Source: Riemerella columbina (GTDB taxonomy: Bacteria > Bacteroidota > Bacteroidia > Flavobacteriales > Weeksellaceae). From it: 64,000 nt of DNA. Below the pieces are notes generated by a model. That model was given only the letters and a program-made list of their open reading frames with translations, was not told the origin of the DNA and ran no database searches. This document shows positions 6,280-15,703 of this stretch, in pieces (position 1 is the first letter of the stretch; each line of letters opens with the position of its first letter). The stretch spans positions 1,550,001-1,614,000 of the forward strand of contig NZ_CP103950.1 of the NCBI RefSeq assembly GCF_030517065.1, in the 5' to 3' direction. The translations under genes were made by a program, and so were the position numbers.

Positions 6280-9090
6280 CTAATGCGCTTCTAACCAGTT
6301 ATCGCCGATGCCAACCTCTGTGAGGAGGGGCACTTGGGTAACATACGCCTGTTCCATTTCTGTTTTGATGAGCGCTTGGGCTTGTTCTACCTCATCTATA
6401 GGCGCCTCAAAAACCAGTTCATCATGCACTTGGAGGAGCATTTTGGTTTTTAAATTTTGCTGAGAAAGCGTGCGGCTGATATTAATCATTGCTAATTTAA
6501 TAATATCCGCAGCACTGCCTTGGATTGGAGCATTCACCGCATTTCGTTCGGCGTGACCACGCACCACAAAGTTATTAGAATTGATGTCTTTCAGATGTCG
6601 GCGCCTACCCATAATGGTTTCTACATAACCCTGCTGGCGGGCTTTTTTGACCTGTTCCACCATAAAAGCTTTGAGCTTAGGGTAGGTCTCATAATACGAG
6701 TCTATCAACTGTTTTGCTGCCGCCCGAGAAAGCCCCGTTTGTTCAGCCAAAGCAAAAGCACTCTGCCCATAGATAATTCCGAAATTAACCGTTTTAGCCT
6801 GACTTCGTTGCAGTTTTGACACTTCTTCTATCGGAATATTAAACAATTTAGAAGCTGTGGATGCGTGGATGTCTTCGCCATTTTGGAACGCCTTAATCAT
6901 CGTGTCTTCGCCGGAAATCTCCGCAATAAGCCTCAACTCTATTTGAGAATAGTCCGCAGAAATGATTTTAAAACCCTGATCCGCCACGAAAGCCCCACGC
7001 ACCTGCTGTCCTCTAAGTGTTCGGATGGGGATATTTTGTAAATTTGGATTGTTGCTCGCCAGCCTGCCCGTAGCCGCCACGGTTTGTGCAAAAGTAGTGT
7101 GCACCCTACCATCAACAGGGCTAATCTGCTGCGGCAAAGCATCTACATAGGTAGATTTAAGCTTCTGCAATTGGCGATAATCCAAAATCAGTTGGATGAT
7201 GTCGTGCTTGCCAGAAAGCTTTTGCAGCACCTCCTCCGAGGTGGAATATTGCCCTGTTTTCGTTTTCTTGGCTTTGGCATCTAATTTCAATTCTTCAAAT
7301 AAAACCTCGCCGAGTTGTTTGGGAGAGTTCAGATTGAACGGTTCTTTTGTGAATTTAAAAATCTGAGTTTCTAAGTCTTTTAAATCCCGCTCTAAGTCTA
7401 TGCTTTCTTGAGCTAACCACGCTTCATCAAGAGCTACGCCAGCCAATTCCATCTCCGCTAAAACTTTAACCAAAGGCATTTCTATATCATAAAACACCGC
7501 CTCTACCGCTTCTTTTTTAAGTTGTGGCGCAAATAATTCGTAGAGCTGGAAAGTAATATCGGCATCCTCGGCGGCATATTGGGTTTGCTCCTCTATGGAA
7601 ACGGCACGCAGCGTTTTCTGATTTTTCCCTTTCTTGCCAATAAGACTTTCTATCTCTATCGGTTGATAATCCAAGTACATTTCCGAGAGGTAATCCATAC
7701 CGTGTCTGCCATCAGGATTGAGCAAATAATGGGCAATCATCGTATCAAAAAGGGCACCTTGGATCTCAATTTGGTACTGCCGTAGGACTTTATAATCAAA
7801 TTTGAGGTTGTGGGCGATTTTAAGGATTTCTTCATTTTCAAAAAACGGTCGGAAGCGCTCCACCACTGCCTGCGCCGCCGCTCTATCCTCAGGAATCGGC
7901 ACATAGTACGCCAAGCCTTTTTTATAAGAAAAGCTTAATCCAATCAGTTCCGCTTGCATCTCATCTAAGCTCGTGGTCTCCGTATCAAAGCAAACGGCGG
8001 ACTGCGAGAGTAAGTTCTCCACCAATAGCCGCTGCCCTTTTTCGGTGTCTATATATTGATAAAGGTGGTCGGTATCTTGGATATTTTTCTTGCTGGTGGT
8101 GCTTTTCTCCAATGCCTCAAAGTCTGAAAATAAGTCCAACTGCACACCCCCTGTCTGAGGCTGATTTTCTTGAACAGGCGCCGCCGCAGGGGTTTCCTTT
8201 TGAGTAAAAGCTCTATAAAGATTTTCGTATAAACGGCGAAATTCTATCTCTTCAAACACAGCTTTAACCGTCTCAAAATCTGGAGTTTCTAAGTCGTATT
8301 CGGTTTCGTTAAACGCAATAGGCGCATCACAAAGGATGGTGGCTAATTTTTTAGACAACAAACCACGCTCCGCCGATGCTTCCACTTTTTCTTTTAACTT
8401 GCCTTTCAGCTGGTGGGTGTTTGCCAATAGATTTTCCATTGACCCAAATTCTTTGATGAATTTTTTGGCGGTCTTCTCTCCTACGCCCTCTAAACCTGGG
8501 ATGTTATCCACGCTATCCCCCATCATTCCTAAATAATCTATGATTTGCTTAGGGTGGTCAATCTCATATTTGGCTAAAACTTCCGGCACGCCTAAAATCT
8601 CAATATCACCACCTTTTAGTCCTGGTTTATAGATTTTGATATGATCCGTAACGAGTTGCGCAAAATCTTTGTCTGGCGTTACCATAAAGACTTCGTAGCC
8701 TTGTTTCTCCGCCTTGCCAGCAATAGTGCCAATGACATCATCTGCCTCATAGCCTTCCACGCCCAAAATAGGAATGTGCATAGCCTCCAAAATACGATGG
8801 ATATAAGGCACCGCAATTTTTATCGCCTCTGGTGTTTCGGCACGGTTGGCTTTGTAGTCAGAAAAATCTTCGTGCCTAATATTCTGCCTGCCCACATCAA
8901 AAACCACCGCCAAATGGCTTGGTCTTTCCCTTTTAATGAGCTCTATCAGTGAGTTGGTAAACCCATAAATAGCCGAGGTATCTAAACCGTTGGTGGTCAA
9001 TCTCGGGTTTCTGATAAAGGCATAATAACCCCTAAAAATCATTGCGTAGGCATCTATTAAATAGAGCCTTTTGTCTGTGGTATCCATCAT
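6280..9090 (-). CDS. polA: DNA polymerase I
   Basis: A 936-residue, full-length PolA. The N-terminal 5' nuclease domain covers about 1-300 (starting LYLIDAYAMIFRGYYAF). A DEDD 3'-5' exonuclease domain lies at about 340-530, and its acidic motifs are intact (FDTETTSLDE, HNLKFDYKVL and the EDADITFQLYE segment), so proofreading is expected, unlike in Taq-like enzymes. The polymerase domain has motif A (SADYSQIELRL), motif B/O-helix (RSQAKTVNFGIIYG) and motif C (QVHDELVFE). The Phe in the O-helix is the residue linked to dideoxynucleotide discrimination. It fills gaps in excision repair and removes Okazaki primers. A TATCTTTG box just upstream of the start supports transcription from its own promoter. 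The second Met could also be the start. Confidence 0.98.
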   Translation of the reverse strand: MMDTTDKRLYLIDAYAMIFRGYYAFIRNPRLTTNGLDTSAIYGFTNSLIELIKRERPSHLAVVFDVGRQNIRHEDFSDYKANRAETPEAIKIAVPYIHRILEAMHIPILGVEGYEADDVIGTIAGKAEKQGYEVFMVTPDKDFAQLVTDHIKIYKPGLKGGDIEILGVPEVLAKYEIDHPKQIIDYLGMMGDSVDNIPGLEGVGEKTAKKFIKEFGSMENLLANTHQLKGKLKEKVEASAERGLLSKKLATILCDAPIAFNETEYDLETPDFETVKAVFEEIEFRRLYENLYRAFTQKETPAAAPVQENQPQTGGVQLDLFSDFEALEKSTTSKKNIQDTDHLYQYIDTEKGQRLLVENLLSQSAVCFDTETTSLDEMQAELIGLSFSYKKGLAYYVPIPEDRAAAQAVVERFRPFFENEEILKIAHNLKFDYKVLRQYQIEIQGALFDTMIAHYLLNPDGRHGMDYLSEMYLDYQPIEIESLIGKKGKNQKTLRAVSIEEQTQYAAEDADITFQLYELFAPQLKKEAVEAVFYDIEMPLVKVLAEMELAGVALDEAWLAQESIDLERDLKDLETQIFKFTKEPFNLNSPKQLGEVLFEELKLDAKAKKTKTGQYSTSEEVLQKLSGKHDIIQLILDYRQLQKLKSTYVDALPQQISPVDGRVHTTFAQTVAATGRLASNNPNLQNIPIRTLRGQQVRGAFVADQGFKIISADYSQIELRLIAEISGEDTMIKAFQNGEDIHASTASKLFNIPIEEVSKLQRSQAKTVNFGIIYGQSAFALAEQTGLSRAAAKQLIDSYYETYPKLKAFMVEQVKKARQQGYVETIMGRRRHLKDINSNNFVVRGHAERNAVNAPIQGSAADIIKLAMINISRTLSQQNLKTKMLLQVHDELVFEAPIDEVEQAQALIKTEMEQAYVTQVPLLTEVGIGDNWLEAH

Positions 9091-9270
9091 AGAGCAAAGA
9101 TAATATTTTTAACGCAACCGAGTTGGTTTTAAAGTAGAAATCTCCATTGAATGCCTTTTTTAGACTTCTATTTTTGTTTTTTATTGAAATTAAACGGCTT
9201 TTTTATCTCAAAATCAATGTTTTTCGCTTTTTTATTTATCACCAATGATGATGCATTCGTATAATCTCAG

Positions 9271-11595
9271 TTATAATTTTTCTAATTTGGCAAATTTCAA
9301 AATCAGGTTTTTCTCGCCCTCGTGTTCAAAGTCAATGCGCGCCTTCACATTAGAGGCATCGGAGCCGTCTAAAAAGACCACCACGCCTACACCAAAACGA
9401 TCGTGCCGCACTTGATCCCCCACCTGAATTTCATCTCCAGCCCCTGCCGGCGTTTTAATCTGCGCCGATGCCAAAGGCGTTAGCTTTTGTTCCGTGGTTT
9501 TCGGCTCTAAGCGCTTAAGGGTTTTCTTCGGTTCTTTCTTTCTAAACGCTGTAGCTGCTGGTGGCGTATCATCAAAAATATTGGATTTAAGCCCCGATGT
9601 ATTGATGTATTTTTTCTCGACATTGGGATTGAGGAATTCCAAATATTCCGCCTCTATCTCGCTGAGGAAGCGGCTAGGCTCGGCATCTGTAATTTTTCCC
9701 CACTGAAATCTGGAAATGGCATAAGTGAGGAACGCCTGCTTTTCGGCACGGGTGAGCGCCACATAAAACAGTCGCCGTTCTTCCTCTAAATCTTCGCGCG
9801 AGGTGCTGCTCATAAAGCTCGGAAAGAGGTTTTCCTCTAAGCCCACCAAATGGACAATAGGAAATTCTAACCCTTTGGAAAGGTGGATAGTCATCAGCGA
9901 AACTTGGTCTTCATCCTCTTGTTTATCCTGAGTATCAGAAGATAACGCAATATTTTCTAAGAAATTAGACAGACTGGCATCTCCATCTTCTAACTGCTGT
10001 TGCTCCTCAATGAAGCCCTGCATAGAGTTCATCAATTCTTGGACATTCTCCAATCGGGAAATGCCTTCTGGCGTTTGGTCGTCCTTTAAAAATTTAATCA
10101 GTCCGCTGCGTTTTACCACTTCCATACCCACAGTGTAGGCATCTTCGGTTTTGAGCATCACTTGGAAGGCTTTTATCATCTGCCAAAAGTCATTCAGCTT
10201 GTTTAGGGCGGCATTATTCATCCCTAAATGGGCGGCGTGGCGTGGCAAATCGGATAAAACTTGAGCAATCGTTAAGCCCTGAGCATCAGCATAAACCATC
10301 AGTTTATTTTGGGTGGTTTCTCCAATGCCTCGGGCGGGATAGTTAATGATTCTAAGCAATGCCTCGGTATCGTTTTCGTTGACCAACAGGCGGAGGTAGG
10401 CTACCAAATCTTTAATTTCTTTTCTTTGATAGAACGAAAGCCCGCCATACACACGGTACGGAATGCCTTTTTTACGGAGGGCATCCTCAAAGGCTCGGGT
10501 TTGAGAATTGGTACGGTAGAGAATCGCGAAATCCTTGAACGACCGCTGTTCCGTATGGCGCTTTTCCCAGATATTACTTGCAACAAAACGGGCTTCATCT
10601 GCGTCTGACAGGGCTCTGAATACCTTTAGCCTCTCGCCTTCTTCATTCTGACTAAATACATTTTTTTTGAACTGCATTTGGTTCTTAGAAATCACGACAT
10701 TAGCAGCATTAACGATGTTCTGCGTAGAGCGATAATTTTGCTCCAAAGCGATGGAAACCGCGTCTGGATAGTCTTTTTGGAAGTTGAGAATGTTGTAAAT
10801 ATTAGCCCCTCGGAATGAGTAAATAGATTGGGCATCATCTCCCACCACGCAGATATTTTCGTATTTAGATGCTAAAGCCTTAACTATCAGATACTGAGAA
10901 TGATTGGTGTCTTGGTACTCATCAACCAAAATATAACGGAAGCGCTCTTGGTACTTCGCCAATACCTCTGGAAACCTCGTGAGGAGTTCATTGGTACGGA
11001 GCAACAAATCATCAAAATCCATAGCCCCATTTTTGAAACAGGTGTCCACATATTTTTGGTAAATCCGCCCTAAGAGCTTCATATTGGCTTTCGCATCTGC
11101 CTCCAACAACTCGGGATTGTTGTAATACGCCCGCACGGTAATCAGGTTATTTTTGTACTGCGAAATTCGGGCTTGTATTTTCTTGGGTTTGTATAAATCC
11201 GAATCTATATTGAGGTCCTTAATGACTTTTTTAAGCACATTGAGGGAGTCTTGGGTGTCATAAATGGTAAAATTAGAGGGAAAGCCGAGGTAATGGGCTT
11301 CGCTCCTCAATATCCGTGCAAAAACCGAGTGGAAAGTCCCCATCCATAGGCTGCGGGCATCACTCTCGCCGACCACTTTTGCGATCCTCTCCTTCATCTC
11401 CTTGGCGGCTTTGTTGGTAAAGGTGAGCGCCAAAATGTTAAAAGGATCTACCTCATTGGTAATCAGGTGGGCAATGCGCATCGTGAGCACTCGCGTTTTT
11501 CCAGAACCAGCACCCGCTAAAACCATAAGAGGACCATCTAAAGTGGTAACTGCTTGATACTGTGCTTCGTTCAATCCTTTTAAATAATCTATCAT
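9271..11595 (-). CDS. UvrD/PcrA-type superfamily 1 DNA helicase
   Basis: A 774-residue ATP-dependent 3'-5' helicase. Motif I is AGAGSGKT near residues 28-35, motif Ia TFTNKAAKEMKER, motif II VDEYQDTN near 228, motif III DDAQSIYSFRGA, motif IV EQNYRST, and motifs V/VI TIHLSKGLEFP and YVALTRAE. The C-terminus carries the basic DRFGVGVVVFL segment seen in PcrA/UvrD tails. The length is usual for the family. It is expected to unwind DNA in nucleotide excision repair and mismatch repair and to strip RecA. On the minus strand TAAATTTG just upstream of the start suggests its own promoter. PcrA versus UvrD naming cannot be settled from sequence. Confidence 0.96.
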   Translation of the reverse strand: MIDYLKGLNEAQYQAVTTLDGPLMVLAGAGSGKTRVLTMRIAHLITNEVDPFNILALTFTNKAAKEMKERIAKVVGESDARSLWMGTFHSVFARILRSEAHYLGFPSNFTIYDTQDSLNVLKKVIKDLNIDSDLYKPKKIQARISQYKNNLITVRAYYNNPELLEADAKANMKLLGRIYQKYVDTCFKNGAMDFDDLLLRTNELLTRFPEVLAKYQERFRYILVDEYQDTNHSQYLIVKALASKYENICVVGDDAQSIYSFRGANIYNILNFQKDYPDAVSIALEQNYRSTQNIVNAANVVISKNQMQFKKNVFSQNEEGERLKVFRALSDADEARFVASNIWEKRHTEQRSFKDFAILYRTNSQTRAFEDALRKKGIPYRVYGGLSFYQRKEIKDLVAYLRLLVNENDTEALLRIINYPARGIGETTQNKLMVYADAQGLTIAQVLSDLPRHAAHLGMNNAALNKLNDFWQMIKAFQVMLKTEDAYTVGMEVVKRSGLIKFLKDDQTPEGISRLENVQELMNSMQGFIEEQQQLEDGDASLSNFLENIALSSDTQDKQEDEDQVSLMTIHLSKGLEFPIVHLVGLEENLFPSFMSSTSREDLEEERRLFYVALTRAEKQAFLTYAISRFQWGKITDAEPSRFLSEIEAEYLEFLNPNVEKKYINTSGLKSNIFDDTPPAATAFRKKEPKKTLKRLEPKTTEQKLTPLASAQIKTPAGAGDEIQVGDQVRHDRFGVGVVVFLDGSDASNVKARIDFEHEGEKNLILKFAKLEKL

Positions 11596-11705
11596 CTTGG
11601 CGTTTTTAATTTAAGAACTGACAAATTTACAACCTAAAAACGATAAATAAAAATGGCTTTTTGACTTCACTGCGAACCATTTCATATTCAAAAATTTAAG
11701 GATAA

Positions 11706-11734
11706 TAAAAAAGCACGAGCCAAAAACCCGCGCT
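11706..11734 (-). terminator. Rho-independent terminator
   Basis: Minus strand: AGCGCGGG, a 7-base loop, CTCGTGCT, then a run of T. It lies about 25 bases after the stop of the secreted coiled-coil protein and ends that transcript. Confidence 0.8.
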
Positions 11735-11759
11735 CTTCCCTTTCGTTAGAAAGGTTATT

Positions 11760-12332
11760 TTATGAATAAGTTACCTTAAAGTCTTTGAATTCTATCCTCT
11801 CCGATTTTCCAAAACCACCGGTGTTTTTTGTATGATATCTATTTTTAAATCGTAACAATTTGATGATTTGAGGCATTCCCTCTTCTACATCTTTATAAAC
11901 GAATGTCAATTTGATCTTCTTGGGTGTATTTAGAAAAATTTCTCCTTGATACTCTTCGGATTTAAAATAATCCATCTTTATTTCATTGCCTTCAATATCA
12001 AATGTTGAGCATTCATCAATATAAAAGCTTTCATTCTCGTGGATGGGTTCAATAAGCAAGGTTATGGTGACCAGCTTTTTGCTTTTATCGCCTTGAACTT
12101 TGGTGATTTTGTAAGTTGTATTTTCGCCTTTGACCTCCAATATAGGCTGGTTGATGTCCAGCGCCTTTTTGAGGTAAATATTCTCCGACTTGACCGATTG
12201 AATTTCGGTGTGTAAATTCTTCACACTGATTTTAAGGTCTTCAATGTCTTGGCGTAAATCTTTGGTGCTTTCTTGTGCGGGAAAGTTGAGCGCCGAAAAA
12301 AGACATAAGCCCAATAATAAAGGTTTATTCAT
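11760..12332 (-). CDS. Secreted protein with N-terminal coiled coil, unknown function
   Basis: A 190-residue protein starting MNKPLLLGLCLFSALNFPAQ, a signal peptide. It is followed by about 40 residues of heptad-rich sequence (DLRQDIEDLKISVKNLHTEI) and then a beta-rich domain with many Lys/Glu/Thr alternations. An in-frame ATG 27 bases upstream would add nine polar residues before the signal peptide, so the internal ATG is preferred. No family is recognised. It is probably periplasmic. It is flanked by a terminator on the 3' side and, on the 5' side, by the tRNA-Ala terminator, so it appears to be monocistronic. Confidence 0.7.
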   Translation of the reverse strand: MNKPLLLGLCLFSALNFPAQESTKDLRQDIEDLKISVKNLHTEIQSVKSENIYLKKALDINQPILEVKGENTTYKITKVQGDKSKKLVTITLLIEPIHENESFYIDECSTFDIEGNEIKMDYFKSEEYQGEIFLNTPKKIKLTFVYKDVEEGMPQIIKLLRFKNRYHTKNTGGFGKSERIEFKDFKVTYS

Positions 12333-12394
12333 AGGTTTTGTTTTATGGTTTGCTGACAAATGTACAACCTAAATCCGAAAAATCAAAACCCCTG

Positions 12395-12438
12395 CACAAA
12401 AAAAAGGGACTATTGAAAATTTCAATAGTCCCTTTTTT
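12395..12438 (-). terminator. Strong terminator after tRNA-Ala
   Basis: A hairpin with arms AAAAAAGGGACTATTGAA and the matching complement, with only a few loop bases and flanking A/T runs. It works on the minus strand to end the tRNA-Ala transcript and could act on either strand. Confidence 0.85.
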
Positions 12439-12479
12439 AACCCTAAAATTTATAACTTACTGATTATCAGTATATTTTG

Positions 12480-12553
12480 TGGAGAATACGGGATTCGAAC
12501 CCGTGACCTTTTGACTGCCAGTCAAACGCGCTAGCCAACTGCGCCAATTCCCC
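12480..12553 (-). tRNA. tRNA-Ala(GGC)
   Basis: A 74-base cloverleaf. The acceptor stem GGGGAAT/ATTCTCC has the G3-U70 wobble pair that defines alanine tRNAs, and the discriminator base is A. The anticodon loop CTGGCAG gives anticodon GGC, reading GCC/GCU codons. The T arm GGTTCGAATCC is present. The 3' CCA is not encoded. Confidence 0.96.
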
Positions 12554-12877
12554 TAAAAATTTTTGCAATAATACGGTTTTATCTTTAAATACCAAAAAAA
12601 TTTATGAGTTTTTTATCTTCTGATTTTTTAACAAATGTGATCAAGTTATAAAATCATGAAACTGATAGAATTCTGGTTTCCTCCTTTAAAGCAACCCTTT
12701 CCAGATTCCAGTGGGAAAGATTTAATTTTAGGTTCAGTAAAAATGTTTTTCATTATCCGAAACTTTTTTCATTTCAGATACAAGGGGCGGTAGAAAAACA
12801 GATTTGTTTACTTTTGTTTATTTTACAAAAAAACCGATAAAGGAATTCCCTGTTTATCGGCTTTTGCAAAGAATTTG
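12554..12877. other. Intergenic stretch between two tRNA genes
   Basis: About 320 bases. The only supported element is the terminator for tRNA-Ser at its right end. A 45-codon open frame (12656-12793, plus) has no promoter, domain or signal and is not called. Confidence 0.6.
12827..12861 (-). terminator. Terminator after tRNA-Ser
   Basis: Minus strand: CCGATAAA, an 11-base loop, TTTATCGG, then seven T. It starts about 17 bases past the tRNA 3' end. Confidence 0.85.
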
Positions 12878-12962
12878 CGGAGAGAGAGGGATTCGAACCC
12901 CCGGACCTGTGACAGTCAACGGTTTTCAAGACCGCCGCATTCGACCACTCTGCCATCTCTCC
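12878..12962 (-). tRNA. tRNA-Ser(TGA)
   Basis: An 85-base class II tRNA with a long variable arm, typical of serine. The acceptor stem is GGAGAGA/TCTCTCC with discriminator G. The anticodon loop CTTGAAA gives anticodon TGA. The 3' CCA is not fully encoded (GCA follows the stem). Confidence 0.96.
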
Positions 12963-13076
12963 AAGCAAAACGAATTTCGTTTTGTTTTCAGTGGTGCAAA
13001 GATATAACTTTTTTTATTCTCTGCAAATTTTTTGAGCTACTTATTCTTTAAATAATTGATTTTTAGCTTTAAAAAA

Positions 13077-13445
13077 TTAAATCCTACCCAATTGTAACCC
13101 TAAAATAGTAGCCAAAATTCCGAGAGCTAAGCTTAAAATCAAGTAAAAAAAGAGCGTCGTATAGTTCTGATTCTGCCATAAAATCACAGTTTCATAAGAA
13201 AAAGTAGAGAAAGTGGTAAAGCCACCACAAAACCCTGTGATGAATAAAAACTTCAACCCTTGTGGATCATTTTTAATAAAATAAGCAGAAAAAAGCCCTA
13301 TTAAAAGACATCCTATCGTATTAACGAAGAGCGTTCCAATGGGAAATGTATACCATTTAAGCCAATTTTGAGTAAAAGCGGAGCCATAGAACCGCAACAC
13401 GCTGCCTATGCCTCCGCCTAAAAAAATATAAAGAAAAGTCTTCAT
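13077..13445 (-). CDS. crcB: Fluoride channel FluC/CrcB
   Basis: A 122-residue four-helix membrane protein of the Fluc family, which exports fluoride as a dual-topology dimer. Family signatures are visible: GGGIGSVLRFYGS near the N-terminus, GTLFVNTIGCLLIGLF (the pore Asn) near residues 42-57, and GFCGGFTTFSTFSYE (the Phe-box) near 70-84. The start codon overlaps the stop of the MscS-family gene (TGATG), so the two are translationally coupled. No fluoride riboswitch was recognised upstream, as the gene is internal to an operon. This overlap also supports the chosen start. Confidence 0.95.
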   Translation of the reverse strand: MKTFLYIFLGGGIGSVLRFYGSAFTQNWLKWYTFPIGTLFVNTIGCLLIGLFSAYFIKNDPQGLKFLFITGFCGGFTTFSTFSYETVILWQNQNYTTLFFYLILSLALGILATILGLQLGRI

Positions 13446-14311
13446 CAGTTGGTTTTACTCTGTGGCACGGGTTGGTCTAACTTCACCTCCAAAATATCGG
13501 CAGGAAGTTTATAACCTTTTTGGAGCACCGTTTTATAAACTTTCAGCATAATTCTACTTTTAAGTTTGCTGGAAGGCACTGTCATATCCGCCGTTTGTAT
13601 CCAATACATCACACGAACATTCACCGTGCTGGCGGCTAATTCTTCAATATAAACGCTTGGTGCTGGCGTTTTTTCTATTTCCGAAAAACTCTTGACCGTT
13701 TCTTCTATAATCGCCAAAACAGTCTCCACATCATCATCGTAATCTAATCCGATAAGAAAATCATTTCTCAAATAATTATCTAAAGTGTAGTTTTGTAACG
13801 GATTTTTCAAAATCAAACCATTGGGCACAAAAACATCTTTACCATCTAAAGTTTTGATGTTGGTTTCTCTCAAAGACATTCGGGCCACCTTACCTTTAAT
13901 GCCTTCTACTTCTATTAAATCCCCTACACGAAAGGGTTTTTTAAACGCCATAAGGATACCCGCTAAGAAATTTTCGCCAATATCTTTTAAGGCAAAACCA
14001 ATCACAAAGGTGCTAATCCCAGCTCCAGCCAAAATTTTATCCGTAATGCTGCCCCACCCCAAAATACTCATACAAATCACGATGAGGAAAAGCATCAAAA
14101 TGAATGAAATAATATTGACCAAAAAATCACTAACCAAAGGGTCGTCAGACTTCTTTTCAATCAAATTGGTTGCGATTTTACTGACGTATTTGATGATAAA
14201 AAAACCTATTAAAAATACCAAAATTGCCATAGCAATGGCTGGTAGATTTTCAAGAAAATTTAACCACGAATCATACAGTAAACCATTAAAATCTTTGATT
14301 TCTTTATCCAT
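13445..14311 (-). CDS. Small-conductance mechanosensitive channel, MscS family
   Basis: A 288-residue protein. Three hydrophobic helices occupy roughly 20-45, 65-90 and 95-130. The third is the pore-lining TM3 with Gly/Ala-rich packing (ILAGAGISTFVIGFALKD). The MscS beta domain follows (PFRVGDLIEVEGIKGKV, VPNGLILKNPLQNYT), then the alpha-beta C-terminal domain. The length matches E. coli MscS (286). It releases solutes on hypo-osmotic shock from the inner membrane. It is 27 bases downstream of the nucleoside phosphorylase gene and overlaps crcB by one base, so this is an operon of otherwise unrelated genes. Confidence 0.94.
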   Translation of the reverse strand: MDKEIKDFNGLLYDSWLNFLENLPAIAMAILVFLIGFFIIKYVSKIATNLIEKKSDDPLVSDFLVNIISFILMLFLIVICMSILGWGSITDKILAGAGISTFVIGFALKDIGENFLAGILMAFKKPFRVGDLIEVEGIKGKVARMSLRETNIKTLDGKDVFVPNGLILKNPLQNYTLDNYLRNDFLIGLDYDDDVETVLAIIEETVKSFSEIEKTPAPSVYIEELAASTVNVRVMYWIQTADMTVPSSKLKSRIMLKVYKTVLQKGYKLPADILEVKLDQPVPQSKTN

Positions 14312-14338
14312 AATACTATTGTTTTGTTTGAAAATTGA

Positions 14339-15193
14339 TTATTTAATCAGTCGGTCTAAAACCCAAGTGATCATATTTTTTTCCGACGCATGGTGGTCGG
14401 CAGAAAACTCTCCTCTGCGGCGGTTAGCGATAACACAATTAACCGTTAAAGCCTTGTGTCCTAATAACTTAGATAATCCATAAATAGCGGAAGTTTCCAT
14501 CTCAAAATTAGAAACGCCCAAACTATTTAAAGTTTCCAAAAACTGATCATCCACCGCTTTCAGCCTCAATTGCCTGCCTTGTGGCGCATAGAACCCAGGG
14601 AAAGTGGCCGTGTTACCGTGGTATTTGGCATCTTTATAATAATCCGAAATATCCTCTGCCCAATCTGAAAAGTACAGCATTGGCTTAATATTTTCGTACG
14701 GAAACTTGGCTAAGAATTTTTTAGAAAATTCATTTTCAAAGCGATAATCTTGATAAAAATGCAATAGCCCATCCAAGCCCACCACATTCTGCGTTACCAA
14801 CATTTGGTCTACTTCTATATCAGGGTTCACACTACCGCAAGTCCCTAATCTAAACAGTTCTAGAGTATGGTGTTCCTTTTTGATTTCCTTATTTTTAAGG
14901 TCAATATTCACTAAAGCATCCAGTTCATTCATCACAATATCAATGTTCTCAGTGCCTATTCCCGTGGACATTACGGTAATACGCTCCCCACGAAGCACCC
15001 CAGTATGGGTGTAGAATTCTCTTTTATTTTTCTTGATTTCTATTTTATCAAAATACTGAGAAACCCTTGCCACACGGTCTGGATCGCCTACTAAAATAAT
15101 TTTGTCCGCGATATCTTCGGGTAACAAATTAAGGTGATATACACTGCCATCTTCATTAAGCACCAATTCTGATGCCGCTAATTGATCAATCAT
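14339..15193 (-). CDS. Nucleoside phosphorylase (uridine phosphorylase type)
   Basis: A 284-residue member of the PNP/UDP phosphorylase family, which cleaves nucleosides with phosphate to base and ribose-1-phosphate. The phosphate site GDPDRV is near residues 36-41, with STGIGTENIDIV, RLGTCGSV, and the family signature NFEMETSAIYGLSKLLGHKA near 230-250. Uridine phosphorylase is the best guess from the overall pattern, but the purine enzyme cannot be excluded. It is cytoplasmic, in pyrimidine or purine salvage. It lies between the SUI1-like gene (48-base gap) and the MscS gene (27-base gap) on one strand. Confidence 0.88.
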   Translation of the reverse strand: MIDQLAASELVLNEDGSVYHLNLLPEDIADKIILVGDPDRVARVSQYFDKIEIKKNKREFYTHTGVLRGERITVMSTGIGTENIDIVMNELDALVNIDLKNKEIKKEHHTLELFRLGTCGSVNPDIEVDQMLVTQNVVGLDGLLHFYQDYRFENEFSKKFLAKFPYENIKPMLYFSDWAEDISDYYKDAKYHGNTATFPGFYAPQGRQLRLKAVDDQFLETLNSLGVSNFEMETSAIYGLSKLLGHKALTVNCVIANRRRGEFSADHHASEKNMITWVLDRLIK

Positions 15194-15241
15194 AATTTTA
15201 TATTTTTAATATTTTTGTCTAATTTTTAATTATTGTTGAAA

Positions 15242-15565
15242 CTATCCACCCACGCGTTTGGTTTTGTAGCCCATTTGGTGCAAAATATCCATAATTTTGT
15301 CTCTATGGTCGCCCTGAATGATAATATAACCATCCTTTTCAGAACCACCGATACCGAGCGTGGTTTTTATCTTTTTAGAGAGTTGTTTTAGCGCCGAATG
15401 GTCGCCCTCAAAGCCTTCTATCAAAGTGACGGGCTTACCATTTCTCCCTTTTTTTTCATACTTGCAGATGAGTGGTGCTTTCTGTACAAAAGGCGTTTCG
15501 GGTGTCTCAATCTCTTGTTCTATATGGTCTGGGAATAAATTTTTTAATTGCTCTCTTAAATCCAT
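15242..15565 (-). CDS. SUI1/YciH-family translation factor
   Basis: A 107-residue protein. The C-terminal 80 residues match the SUI1/eIF1 fold (KGRNGKPVTLIEGFEG, then KTTLGIGGSEKDGYIIIQGDHRDKIMDIL). Bacterial YciH proteins are about this size and are thought to influence start-codon fidelity on the 30S subunit. The last GYKTKRVGG resembles the usual tail. The first gene of a minus-strand cluster with the phosphorylase, MscS and FluC genes. Confidence 0.92.
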   Translation of the reverse strand: MDLREQLKNLFPDHIEQEIETPETPFVQKAPLICKYEKKGRNGKPVTLIEGFEGDHSALKQLSKKIKTTLGIGGSEKDGYIIIQGDHRDKIMDILHQMGYKTKRVGG

Positions 15566-15647
15566 AGGTCAAAATTAAGGATTAAAATTGAATCATAACA
15601 AAGAATAAAGGCAGATTTTTCTCATCTATTTTAATGCTTGGGCAGTG

Positions 15648-15677
15648 TTGTTGGGTGAAATTTAATTCGTAAATTTG
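15648..15677 (+). promoter_or_regulatory. Promoter of gpmI
   Basis: TTG at 15648-15650, 19 bases, then TAAATTTG at 15670-15677: an exact match to the Bacteroidetes -33/-7 layout, about 27 bases before the gpmI start codon. Confidence 0.8.
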
Positions 15678-15703
15678 TATAATCAATTAAAAACCGATTA
15701 AAA

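Noticed and set aside
9091-9270. Possible RNA gene between polA and the UvrD-like helicase
   Set aside because: No stable paired structure or promoter pair with matching spacing was found; only the polA -7 box is visible.
12656-12793. 45-codon open frame between the two tRNA genes
   Set aside because: No promoter, signal or family pattern; length within chance for AT-rich DNA.
12774-13007. Open frames across the tRNA-Ser gene on both strands
   Set aside because: They overlap a well-supported tRNA and its terminator.
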